Assembly (NCBI GenBank): GCA_030696455.1
Contig: JAUYSH010000110.1
Coordinates: 1 to 64,000 of the forward strand
From: Elusimicrobiota bacterium
GTDB taxonomy: Bacteria; Elusimicrobiota; Elusimicrobia; UBA1565; UBA9628
Length of the DNA stretch: 64,000 nt
Reading direction: 5' to 3'
Both the position numbers and the translations under genes were made by a program. Below, piece after piece: positions 37,990 to 46,862 of this stretch. The notes under the pieces were generated by a model. That model was not told the origin of the DNA and did not search any database. It saw only the letters and a list, made by a program, of their open reading frames with translations. The stretch's first letter is position 1. Each line of letters starts with the position of its first letter.

Positions 37990-40509
37990 GTGAAGACCGA
38001 ACATATCCCCTTCGCCGAGATCGAGAAGAAGTGGCGGGACCGCTGGGAGGCCGAAGGGGTCTTCCGCGCGCCGAGGACGCCGCGGCCGGGCCGGAAGTTC
38101 TACTGCCTCGACATGTTCCCCTACCCCTCCGCCGCCGGCCTCCACGTCGGGCATCCCGAGGGCTACACCGCCACCGACATCCTGTGCCGCTACAAGCGCA
38201 TGAAGGACTTCGACGTCCTGCATCCGATGGGCTGGGACGCGTTCGGCCTGCCCGCGGAGAACTTCGCCATCGCGACGGGCACGCATCCGGCGAAGGTCAC
38301 GCGCGACAACGTCGAGAACTTCCGCCGCCAGATCAAGTCGCTGGGGTTCTCCTACGACTGGGACCGGGAGGTCGACACCACCGACCCCGGCTACTACAAG
38401 TGGACGCAGTGGATCTTCCTGCAGCTGTTCAAGAAGGGCCTCGCCTACGAGAGCACGGCCCCGATCAATTTCTGCCCCTCGTGCAAGACCGGCCTGGCCA
38501 ACGAGGAGGTCTTCAACGGGGCGTGCGAACGCTGCGGGACCAAGGTCGAGCGCAAGAACATCCGCCAGTGGGTCCTCAAGATCACGGCGTACGCCGACCG
38601 TCTCGAATCCGACCTCGCCGGCCTCGACTGGCCCGAATCGACGATCTCGATGCAGCGGCACTGGGTCGGGCGCTCCGAGGGCGCCGAGGTCGAGTTCAAG
38701 TCCGAGGGCGGGGACTCGATCAAGGTCTTCACCACCCGCCCGGACACCTTGTTCGGCGCGACCTATATGGTTCTCGCGCCGGAGCACGCGCTCGTGAGCA
38801 AAATCACGACGCCCGCGCAGAAGGCGGCCGTGACGGCCTACGCCGCCGCGGCCGGGAACAAGTCCGACCTCGAGCGCACGGAGCTTCAGAAGGACAAGAC
38901 CGGCGTCGCGACGGGCGGCTTCGCGATCAATCCCGTCAATGGGGCGAAGATACCGGTTTACATCGCGGACTACGTGCTGGGGTCCTACGGCACGGGAGCC
39001 ATCATGGCGGTGCCGGCGCACGACGAGCGGGATCATGAATTCGCCGTGAAGTACGACATCGATATAAAGACCGTGGTTTTGCCGCCCGCGGGGACGGTGC
39101 TCGAGGAAAGCACGGCGTTCACGGGGGAAGGAACGGCAACGAATTCGGGACTCCTGGACGGCCTTACAACGGCCGAGGCCAAGGAACGGATTGTCGCTTG
39201 GCTTGAAGAGAAGGGCCTCGGGGCCAAGCGGGTAAACTATAAACTGCGGGACTGGCTTTTTTCGCGGCAACGGTATTGGGGAGAGCCGATTCCGATAGTG
39301 CACTGCTCGAAGTGTGGAGTAGTGCCTGTGCCTGAATCGCAGCTGCCGCTGCGATTGCCGGAGGTGGCCGATTTTAAACCGACCGGCACCGGAGAATCGC
39401 CTTTGGCGAACGTCGCGGACTGGGTCAACACGGCTTGCCCCGCCTGCGGCGGGGCGGCCAAGCGCGAGACGAACACCATGCCGCAGTGGGCGGGCTCGTG
39501 CTGGTACTACCTCCGCTTCATCGATCCGAAGAACACCGCGACCGCTTGGGATAAGGATCTCGAGAAATCCTGGGGACCGGTGGATTGCTACGTCGGAGGA
39601 GCGGAGCACGCGGTGCTCCACCTCCTCTACGCCCGCTTCTGGCATAAAGTCCTTTTTGATCTCGGCTTCGTCTCCACCAAGGAGCCCTTCCAGAAGCTCC
39701 GCCACCAGGGGATGATCCTTTCGTACTCCAACCGCGACGCCAAAGGGAACTACCACCCCTACGAAGACGTCGAATACGACGAGAAGGGGCAGGCCAAGCT
39801 CGCGGCCACCGGCGAGGTTCTCGCTTCTCAAGTCGAGAAGATGTCGAAGTCGAAGAAAAACGTAGTCAATCCCGACACCGTCCTCAAGCGCTACGGCGCG
39901 GACTCCTTCCGCCTGTACGAGATGTTCATGGGCCCCTTCGAGCAGGCCAAGCCCTGGGACATGCGCAGCATCGAAGGGGTGCACCGGTTTCTCAAGCGCG
40001 CCTATGTCCTGATAAACGACATGGACCATCCGCCGAAGGCGGATGAAGGTCACACGGCTCTTCGGCACCGCACGATCAAGAAGGTCGGCGAGGATATCGA
40101 AGCTTTCGGCTTCAACACCGCGATCTCGGCATTGATGATCTACTTGAACGCTCTTCAGGCTGATAATGCGCCGTCGAAGATAGACCTCGATACGTTTTTA
40201 ATTCTTTTAAATCCGTTCGCCCCTCATCTGACCGAGGAGCTGTGGTCTAAGCTAGGCCACGAAGATCTGCTCTGCCGTCAGCCGTGGCCGTCGTGGGACC
40301 CCAAACACCTCGTCGACGCCACCATCGAATACCCCGTCCAGGTGAACGGCAAGCTGCGCGACACTTTCACGATCGCGGCCGACGCGCCGGACGACCTCGT
40401 CAAGGAGACGGCGATCAAGCTCGTGAAGGTTCAGAACGCCGTCGGAACCCAAAAGATCTTAAAGATAATCCTCATCCCCAAAAAGCTCGTCTCCCTGGTG
40501 GTCAAATGA
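37990..40509 (+). CDS. leuS: Leucine--tRNA ligase
   Basis: MFPYPSAAGLHVGHPEGYTATDI; VEKMSKSKKNVVNPD; zinc-type cysteines. Confidence 0.97.
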   Translation: MKTEHIPFAEIEKKWRDRWEAEGVFRAPRTPRPGRKFYCLDMFPYPSAAGLHVGHPEGYTATDILCRYKRMKDFDVLHPMGWDAFGLPAENFAIATGTHPAKVTRDNVENFRRQIKSLGFSYDWDREVDTTDPGYYKWTQWIFLQLFKKGLAYESTAPINFCPSCKTGLANEEVFNGACERCGTKVERKNIRQWVLKITAYADRLESDLAGLDWPESTISMQRHWVGRSEGAEVEFKSEGGDSIKVFTTRPDTLFGATYMVLAPEHALVSKITTPAQKAAVTAYAAAAGNKSDLERTELQKDKTGVATGGFAINPVNGAKIPVYIADYVLGSYGTGAIMAVPAHDERDHEFAVKYDIDIKTVVLPPAGTVLEESTAFTGEGTATNSGLLDGLTTAEAKERIVAWLEEKGLGAKRVNYKLRDWLFSRQRYWGEPIPIVHCSKCGVVPVPESQLPLRLPEVADFKPTGTGESPLANVADWVNTACPACGGAAKRETNTMPQWAGSCWYYLRFIDPKNTATAWDKDLEKSWGPVDCYVGGAEHAVLHLLYARFWHKVLFDLGFVSTKEPFQKLRHQGMILSYSNRDAKGNYHPYEDVEYDEKGQAKLAATGEVLASQVEKMSKSKKNVVNPDTVLKRYGADSFRLYEMFMGPFEQAKPWDMRSIEGVHRFLKRAYVLINDMDHPPKADEGHTALRHRTIKKVGEDIEAFGFNTAISALMIYLNALQADNAPSKIDLDTFLILLNPFAPHLTEELWSKLGHEDLLCRQPWPSWDPKHLVDATIEYPVQVNGKLRDTFTIAADAPDDLVKETAIKLVKVQNAVGTQKILKIILIPKKLVSLVVK

Positions 40510-41123
40510 TCAAGAGACTGATTCCCCTCGTTCTGATCGCGCTCGCCTGCGCCTGCGGCACCGACGTCGCCTACAAGCCGACCCCGCAGCTCCTCCCCCA
40601 GCACGTCCAGCGCCTGGCCCTGCGGCCGGTCGTCAACAAGACCCAGCAGTTCGGGCTCGAGGACAAGCTGATGCTGCGCGTGCGCGACGAGTTCCTGCGC
40701 GACGGCCGCTATCCGCTGGTGCCCGAGCCGGAGTCGCAGGGCATCGTCGGGATCACCGTTTCGCGCTACATCCTGACCGCGGTGCAGTACGACGCCACGC
40801 AGGCCGCGACGGCCTACAAGCTGCGCATCCTCGTCGACCTCGCGTTCGTGGACAAGAGCACGAACCAGATCCTCTGGGAGGAGAAGAACCTCGAGGGCAT
40901 CCTCTCCTTCCCCGCTCAAACCCTCAGAGGGGGTTTGACTGAAGAACAGGCGCGCGAGCAGATCTGGGACATCCTGGCGCGCAACATCGTCAAGCGCGTC
41001 GTGGACGGCTTCGGCTCGGTCACCGGCACGTCGGAGCGCCGCATCACCGGCGACGCCCCTTCGACGCAGCCCGCCGCCAAGCCAGAGGAGCCGCTCAAGC
41101 CCGTCATCACCAACCCGTACTGA
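40506..41123 (+). CDS. lptE: LptE-like lipoprotein
   Basis: Lipobox IALACACGT; position between leuS and holA as in E. coli. Confidence 0.72.
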   Translation: MIKRLIPLVLIALACACGTDVAYKPTPQLLPQHVQRLALRPVVNKTQQFGLEDKLMLRVRDEFLRDGRYPLVPEPESQGIVGITVSRYILTAVQYDATQAATAYKLRILVDLAFVDKSTNQILWEEKNLEGILSFPAQTLRGGLTEEQAREQIWDILARNIVKRVVDGFGSVTGTSERRITGDAPSTQPAAKPEEPLKPVITNPY

Positions 41124-41127
41124 GGCG

Positions 41128-42141
41128 ATGGAGCTCAAGCCGAACGACCTCGCCGCGGAGTGGAAGGCCGGCAAGTTCCGGCCCGTCTACTATCTGTTCG
41201 GCGAGGAATCGGCCTCCAAGGCCGACGCGGTCCTGAGGCTCAAGGCGCTGTTCAAGCCCGACGACTTCAACCTGCGCGAGTTCTCCGGCGACCCGAACTC
41301 CGAATACTCCGCGATCATCAGCGAGGCGCTGACCTTGCCCGTGTTCGCCGACAAGCGGCTCGTGATCGTTCGCAGCCACAAGATCCCCGCCGAGGCCCGC
41401 GCGGCCTTCGCCGACTACCTGCGCTCCCCCTCGCCGACGACGACCTTGGTGCTCCTCTCCGAGGACCGCCGCCCCGACAAGAAGGACGCGCTGGCCGCCG
41501 CCGCCGCCGAGGCCGGAGCGATCTGCGTCTTTTCCCCGCTCACCGAGGATGAGGCCGTCGAGCGGCTCCTGGCCGAGGCCAAGACGGCCGGGAAGAACCT
41601 GGACCCCGCGGCGGCGGCCGCGCTGACCGAGCAGGCCGGGACGGACTGGGGCATATTGAGCGGCGAACTGGAGAAGGCGCTCCTGTTCGCCGGCAAGGCC
41701 ACCGACATCGGCATGGACGCCGTCTCGGCGAGCATGGGCTTTCGCAAGGCGACCGATCCCTGGGCGTTCGAGCGCCTGGTGTCGTCGCGCGACCTCAAGG
41801 CCTGCATGACCTACCTGCGCGACGCCTTCGCCGACGCCAAGCCCGACGAGGTCGTGTTCCGCTCGCTCGCCCAGGCCCGCGCCGCCTACCTCAAGCAGTT
41901 GAAGGCCAAGCGCATGTTGAAGGCCGGCCTCGCGCCGCGAGACATCGAGATGAAGCTGAGGATTTTCTACGACCGGGACTTCTTCGACCGCGCCAAACGC
42001 GTCACCGAGGAGCGCCTGCGCCGCGACCTGCGCCGCCTGCTCGAGGTCGAGACCGACCTCAAGTCCAAGGCCTGGCTCGACGCCAAGATCGAGTTCGAGG
42101 GCGTCGTCGTCGAACTCTGCACCCCCACCCCCCGCTTATAG
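41128..42141 (+). CDS. holA: DNA polymerase III subunit delta
   Basis: PVYYLFGEESASKADAVLRLK; leuS-lptE-holA order. Confidence 0.88.
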   Translation: MELKPNDLAAEWKAGKFRPVYYLFGEESASKADAVLRLKALFKPDDFNLREFSGDPNSEYSAIISEALTLPVFADKRLVIVRSHKIPAEARAAFADYLRSPSPTTTLVLLSEDRRPDKKDALAAAAAEAGAICVFSPLTEDEAVERLLAEAKTAGKNLDPAAAAALTEQAGTDWGILSGELEKALLFAGKATDIGMDAVSASMGFRKATDPWAFERLVSSRDLKACMTYLRDAFADAKPDEVVFRSLAQARAAYLKQLKAKRMLKAGLAPRDIEMKLRIFYDRDFFDRAKRVTEERLRRDLRRLLEVETDLKSKAWLDAKIEFEGVVVELCTPTPRL

Positions 42142-42150
42142 GGGTCTTAA

Positions 42151-42241
42151 ATGGTGTCAGGCATATCGTTCTTTGCATAACTTTCCTTGGCAGTGCTTCG
42201 AATTTTTGAAGTTATGCAAAGAACGATATGCCTGACACCAT
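42151..42241. repeat. 33-bp perfect inverted repeat with 25-nt spacer
   Basis: atggtgtcaggcatatcgttctttgcataactt ... aagttatgcaaagaacgatatgcctgacaccat. Confidence 0.97.
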
Positions 42242-42250
42242 GAATACACC

Positions 42251-42285
42251 AAGAAAAGCGCCCGTCCCTTGGGGGACGGGCGCTT
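42251..42285 (-). terminator. Rho-independent terminator for rpsT
   Basis: Minus strand gcgcccgtccc-ccaa-gggacgggcgc followed by TTTTCTT. Confidence 0.9.
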
Positions 42286-42305
42286 CTGTTTTGCCGGAAA
42301 CGGTG

Positions 42306-42596
42306 TTACTTCGCTGCGGCGGTCAGCTTGTTGACCTGGAGGGCCAGGCGCGACTTCTTGCGCGCGGCGGCCTTCCAGTGGATCGTGCCGCGCTTGGCGG
42401 CCTTGTCGAGGGCGGACGAGGCCTTGCCCGTCAGCGCTCCGAGATCCTTGACGTCCTTGCTCTTCACGGCGTCCGTGACGGCGCGGACGGCGAGGCGGAC
42501 CGACTTCTTGATGCCCGCGTTTTGGATCGCGTGCTTCAGGGACTGGCGGTGGGCCTTGAGTCCCGACTTGTGACGCATCTGCTTCTTCTTTGCCAT
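42306..42596 (-). CDS. rpsT: 30S ribosomal protein S20
   Basis: MAKKKQMRHKSGLKAHRQSLKHAIQNAGIKKSVR; KGTIHWKAAARKKSRLA. Confidence 0.92.
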   Translation of the reverse strand: MAKKKQMRHKSGLKAHRQSLKHAIQNAGIKKSVRLAVRAVTDAVKSKDVKDLGALTGKASSALDKAAKRGTIHWKAAARKKSRLALQVNKLTAAAK

Positions 42597-42652
42597 GGTT
42601 TTGAGATTGTGCCTTTTTAGGGCCTACGCCGTCAATGAGGCTCCGGCGGGAC

Positions 42653-43417
42653 CTAAAGCGCCCGCACCAGCACGGTGAGGCCCCAAACCAGGGAGCGGTG
42701 AAGCACTTTGTAGGAGCCTCCGCCTGAGGCGGCGGCGAAAGAGGAGGAGGTGGTCCAGACGACGTCGCGCAGGGCGACGCTCGGTCCCGCGGAAATCGCC
42801 GCCGTGGGGTGCCACAGCCCCCCGGCGTACCACCAGCGCTCGTAGAAGGACCGCGTGCCGAAGTTGAGCGGGATGTAAGTCCCGTGCCGGAGGAAGAGCG
42901 TTCCCTTCGGCGCCAGGCCGTCCAGCCAGAACCAGGCGACCTCGGGCTCCAGCTTCAGCGAGCTTTGGGCGTTGAAGAAGTTGCGTTCGAAGCGGACCTT
43001 CAGGGAGCCGACGAAGCGCCCCCCGAGGCTCGTCCGCGGCGTCGCGTCGAGGATGAGGATGTTCTCCGGCCGGTTGGCGGCCGGCCGCCAAAACCAGTTT
43101 CCGGCCGCGTCCTTGGTCCAATCGTCGTCGTGACGGGCGCCGCTTTGAACCTGATAGAAGGCGCCGAGTTTGAGGTTCCGGTGCGCGCGCCCGTAGGCGC
43201 CCAGCATCAAGGAGCGCTGAGGCCGCAGGCCTTCGAACTGCCAGCGCTGGGTCAAATCCGCGAGCGGCTCCAGGCGCCCGGCCCGGCCCATGACGCGGGC
43301 CGACGCCTCGTATTGCGCCACGCGCCCGCGCGGCGCCGAGGGCGCGGGCGCGGCGTGGGCGGAGACCGCCGCCAGCAGGAGCGGGAGGAAGGACGTCTTA
43401 ACGATAAGCTTGGTCAA
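42653..43417 (-). CDS. Secreted/outer-membrane beta-barrel-like hypothetical protein
   Basis: Signal peptide and amphipathic strand pattern. Confidence 0.55.
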   Translation of the reverse strand: MTKLIVKTSFLPLLLAAVSAHAAPAPSAPRGRVAQYEASARVMGRAGRLEPLADLTQRWQFEGLRPQRSLMLGAYGRAHRNLKLGAFYQVQSGARHDDDWTKDAAGNWFWRPAANRPENILILDATPRTSLGGRFVGSLKVRFERNFFNAQSSLKLEPEVAWFWLDGLAPKGTLFLRHGTYIPLNFGTRSFYERWWYAGGLWHPTAAISAGPSVALRDVVWTTSSSFAAASGGGSYKVLHRSLVWGLTVLVRAL

Positions 43418-44117
43418 GGAGGTCCGCGTAGGCGCCGTCGAGGCTGGTCGTATCCTCGACCGGGCCGCTTGCGTCGTCCATGTTCCAGTTGAGCGCCCTG
43501 GTCCAGTCGTAGGCCTGAGGCGCGGTCAGGTCGACCCCGGCCTTGATCAGCACGCCCTTGCCCGCGGGCACGAGCAGCCCCTTCTTCGACTTGGGCGTCT
43601 CGAGCATGACGGCGCCCTCGTTGACGCACACCCACAGGTCGCGGGACTTGCCCTTGGCCCGGCCGTAGGCGGTGAAGAACTCGGTGCCGCGCACGGCGGC
43701 GACGGCCGACGGCGTGCGCACGTTGAACTGCCGGCCGGCGAGTCGCTTCGTGATCTTGGCGAACACCGAGCCGTAGGACAGGAAGGCCTCGGTCAAGGTC
43801 TCGGACTTCGAGTCGTTCGTGCCGGGCCAGGTGACGGCGACTCGGGTGGACTCGCGCAGCTTGAGGCGGGAGCCGTCGGGCAGTTCGATGACGGTCCCTG
43901 CGCCTTGGGCCGTGGTCACCGAGGCGCCGTGGTCGAGCCTCGCCCCGGTCTTGCCGAGACCGCCTCCGGACTTAGACTCGACGGTCACGTCCCCCGTTAC
44001 GTACGCGAGGCGGGCCGAGGGCGCCTTGGATTCGGCGGCGAACAGCGGCGCGGCGGCGAGCAGGAGCGGGACCAGCAGCAGACGGCTCATCGTCGTCATC
44101 CATCGATTCCACCTCAT
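43398..44117 (-). CDS. FecR domain protein
   Basis: GGGLGKTGARLDHGASVTTAQGAGTVIELPDGSRLKLRESTRVAV; RQFNVRTPSAVAAVRGTEFF. Confidence 0.88.
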   Translation of the reverse strand: MRWNRWMTTMSRLLLVPLLLAAAPLFAAESKAPSARLAYVTGDVTVESKSGGGLGKTGARLDHGASVTTAQGAGTVIELPDGSRLKLRESTRVAVTWPGTNDSKSETLTEAFLSYGSVFAKITKRLAGRQFNVRTPSAVAAVRGTEFFTAYGRAKGKSRDLWVCVNEGAVMLETPKSKKGLLVPAGKGVLIKAGVDLTAPQAYDWTRALNWNMDDASGPVEDTTSLDGAYADLLDQAYR

Positions 44118-44120
44118 TGA

Positions 44121-44126
44121 TATACT
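44121..44126 (+). promoter_or_regulatory. -10 box TATACT, 6 nt upstream of the ATG at 44133
   Basis: ttgaTATACTtcaaggATG. Confidence 0.6.
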
Positions 44127-44132
44127 TCAAGG

Positions 44133-45428
44133 ATGGAGCCTTTCGACCGCCGCCATATCCCCCACCGGACGGGCGTCTACATCATGTGCGACGCCGGCGG
44201 AGAGATCCTCTACATCGGCAAGGCCCTAGACCTGTCGTCACGCGTCGCGCAGTATTTCAACCCGAACAAGGAGGACCTCAAGAATCAGACCTTGGTCCCC
44301 CTGATCCGGCGCATCGACTATGTCCTCTGCGAATCCGAGCGCGAGGCGCTCCTGCTCGAGCGGAGGCTGATCAACGAGCACCAGCCTTTCTTCAACGTCT
44401 TGTGGAAGGACGGCAAGACCTACCCCTACGTCAAGATCACCATGGGCGAGGACTTCCCCCGGCTCATCACGACGCGGCGCAAGGTCCGCGACGGCGGCGC
44501 GTACTTCGGGCCGTATCCGAAGGTGACGCCGGTGCGAGCCCTGCTCCGCTATTTATGGAAGCAGCGTCTCTTCCCGCTGAGGCCGTGCCGCTGGGACTTC
44601 TCCGAGGCGAAGCCGCTCGACAAGCGCAAGATCACCGCGTGCCTGTACTACCACACGAAGGAATGCCCGGCGCCCTGCGCCGCGAAGATCTCCAAGACCG
44701 AGTACCGGGACATCGCCGAGAGGGCGCTGCTCTTCTTCAAGGGCAAGTACGCCGACCTGCGCGAGGAGTTCGAGGCCGAGATGAAGGAGGCGTCGGCCGC
44801 GATGGACTACGAGCGCGCCGCCCAGCTGCGCGACAACGTCCAGGCCCTGTCCCAGATGGGCGAGCGCGTGCGCGCCGTCGAGGCGGACCAAGTGGGCGGG
44901 CACACCGCCCGGACCCAGATGGTCACGGACCTCCAAAAGGCCCTGATGCTCGCCGCGCCGCCGGTGCATATCGAGTGCTTCGACATCTCCCACTTCCAGG
45001 GCCTTCAGACCGTCGCGTCGATGGTCTGCTTCTCGGGCGGCAAGCCGAACCGCGACCACTACCGGAAGTTCAAGATCCGAGACACCGCGGGCATCGACGA
45101 CTTCAAGTCCATGCACGAGGCGGTGTACCGTCGCTATAAGCGCCTCAAGTCGGAAAAAGCCGCCTTGCCCGACCTGATCCTCATCGACGGCGGCAAGGGC
45201 CAGTTGAGCGCCGCCCAGGCCGCCCTCAAGGAGCTCGAGCTCAAGATCCCGATGGCCTCTCTCGCCAAGCGCATCGAGGAGGTCTTCCTCCCCGGCCGCG
45301 CGGAATCCATCCTCCTGCGCCTCGACGACCCGGCCCTGCGCCTCTTGCAGCAGCTTCGCGACGAAGCGCACCGCTTCGGCGTCGCCTACCACCGCCTCCT
45401 GCGCGACAAGCACCTCTTCGAGGAGTGA
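44133..45428 (+). CDS. uvrC: Short UvrC-like excinuclease subunit
   Basis: GIY-YIG HRTGVYIMCDAGGEILYIGKA; CLYYHTKECPAPC; UVR-like AMDYERAAQLRD; IECFDISHFQG; LILIDGGKGQL; DEAHRFGVAYHR. Confidence 0.88.
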   Translation: MEPFDRRHIPHRTGVYIMCDAGGEILYIGKALDLSSRVAQYFNPNKEDLKNQTLVPLIRRIDYVLCESEREALLLERRLINEHQPFFNVLWKDGKTYPYVKITMGEDFPRLITTRRKVRDGGAYFGPYPKVTPVRALLRYLWKQRLFPLRPCRWDFSEAKPLDKRKITACLYYHTKECPAPCAAKISKTEYRDIAERALLFFKGKYADLREEFEAEMKEASAAMDYERAAQLRDNVQALSQMGERVRAVEADQVGGHTARTQMVTDLQKALMLAAPPVHIECFDISHFQGLQTVASMVCFSGGKPNRDHYRKFKIRDTAGIDDFKSMHEAVYRRYKRLKSEKAALPDLILIDGGKGQLSAAQAALKELELKIPMASLAKRIEEVFLPGRAESILLRLDDPALRLLQQLRDEAHRFGVAYHRLLRDKHLFEE

Positions 45429-45494
45429 CGGCGAGAAAGCGGGTCGGCGAACTACTTCATAAGGCCCGCGGCGGATTCATGTCCTGAGGGGTGT

Positions 45495-45535
45495 GGGGTC
45501 GCCGCGCCGTTTGCGCTCGAAGCGCGGTCGACCCC
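45495..45535. terminator. Bidirectional hairpin between convergent uvrC-like and pilC genes
   Basis: ggggtcgccgcgc...gcgcggtcgacccc stem with one bulge; inner gcgct-cga-agcgc. Confidence 0.6.
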
Positions 45536-45621
45536 AAGCGAGGCTCAATGCCGAGCGGCCCCGAAGGACATGAAACCGCCGCCGGGCCGTCGCGAAGCCG
45601 TTCGCCGTTCCGTTACGAGCC

Positions 45622-46848
45622 CTACTCCGCCATGCCGCCGATCTCGAACATCGGCATGAACATCGCCACGACGATGGTGCCGATGATGACGCCCATGACG
45701 ACGATGACGATGGGCTCGATCAGCGAGGTCAGGCCCTTGACCGCGGTGTCGACCTCCTGGTCGTAGAAGTCCGCGATCTTGGAGAGCATGATGTCGAGAG
45801 CGCCGGTTTCCTCGCCGACGGAGATCATCGACGTCACCATGTTGGGGAAGATGCCGGACTTCTTGAGCGGATCGGACAGGTGGCCGCCTTCGCGGATGGA
45901 TTCGCGCGTGCTGTTGACGGCCTCGGCGATGACGACGTTGCCGGCCGTCTGGGCGACGGTCTCGAGGGCCTGCATGATCGGCACGCCGGACTTGATCAAG
46001 GTGCCGAGGGTGCGCGTGAAGCGGGCGACCGCCACCTTCTTCAGGATAGGCCCGAAGACGGGCGCCTTGAGGGACTGGGCGTCGACCCATCTGTGGCCGT
46101 ACGGCGTCGAGTAGAATTTCTGGAAGCCCTTCCAGCCGACGAACGGCGCCGCGACGATGAGGTACCACTTCGCTTTCATCGCGTCGGAGATGTCGATGAG
46201 GACCTGGGTCGGCAAGGGCAGCTCCCGTCCGAAGCCCTCGAAGATGGCCTTGAAGGTCGGGATCACGAAGATCATGAGGAAGACGGTGACGATCGAGCAG
46301 ATCGAGAGGACGATCGCGGGATACATCATGGCGCCCTTCACCTTGGCCTTCAGGGCCTCGGAGCTCTCAAGGTAGGCGGTCAGACGCTCGAGGATGGTGT
46401 CCAGGATGCCGCCGAGCTCGCCGGCCTTGACCATCGAGCAGTAAAGGTCGGGGAAGGCGTTCGGATGCTTCTTGAGCGCGTCGGAGATGGACAGGCCGGC
46501 CTCGATGTCGGACTTGACCGCGCCGAGGACCTCCTTGAAGTCGGGGTTCTCGGCCTGGTTCTCGAGGATGCCCAGGCTCTGCACGATCGGCACGCCGGCG
46601 CCGACCAAGGTCGAAAGTTGACGGGAGAACAACGAGAGGTCCTTCGAGGGAATGGCGGGCTTTCCCTTCTTCCACCCGACGAGCGCCTTGAGCTTTTCAA
46701 CGGGGGATACGGCCTTCTCCGCGATCTCCAAGACGACCATCTTCTGGCCGCGCAGCTTCTCGACGGCGGCGCGCTGCTCGTCGGCGTCGATGACTCCTTC
46801 CATGATGAGGCCGGCGGCGGTCTTGGCTTTATAGGTGTAAGCGGGCAT
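45622..46848 (-). CDS. pilC: Type IV pilus/T2SS inner-membrane platform protein PilC
   Basis: YTYKAKTAAGLIMEGVIDADEQ; FSRQLSTLVGAGVPIVQSL; GVPIMQALETVAQTAGN. Confidence 0.93.
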   Translation of the reverse strand: MPAYTYKAKTAAGLIMEGVIDADEQRAAVEKLRGQKMVVLEIAEKAVSPVEKLKALVGWKKGKPAIPSKDLSLFSRQLSTLVGAGVPIVQSLGILENQAENPDFKEVLGAVKSDIEAGLSISDALKKHPNAFPDLYCSMVKAGELGGILDTILERLTAYLESSEALKAKVKGAMMYPAIVLSICSIVTVFLMIFVIPTFKAIFEGFGRELPLPTQVLIDISDAMKAKWYLIVAAPFVGWKGFQKFYSTPYGHRWVDAQSLKAPVFGPILKKVAVARFTRTLGTLIKSGVPIMQALETVAQTAGNVVIAEAVNSTRESIREGGHLSDPLKKSGIFPNMVTSMISVGEETGALDIMLSKIADFYDQEVDTAVKGLTSLIEPIVIVVMGVIIGTIVVAMFMPMFEIGGMAE

Positions 46849-46862
46849 GGGCTCTCCCTATT

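Noticed and set aside
37963-40068. 701-aa minus-strand ORF
   Set aside because: Antisense to leuS; composition typical of a shadow ORF.
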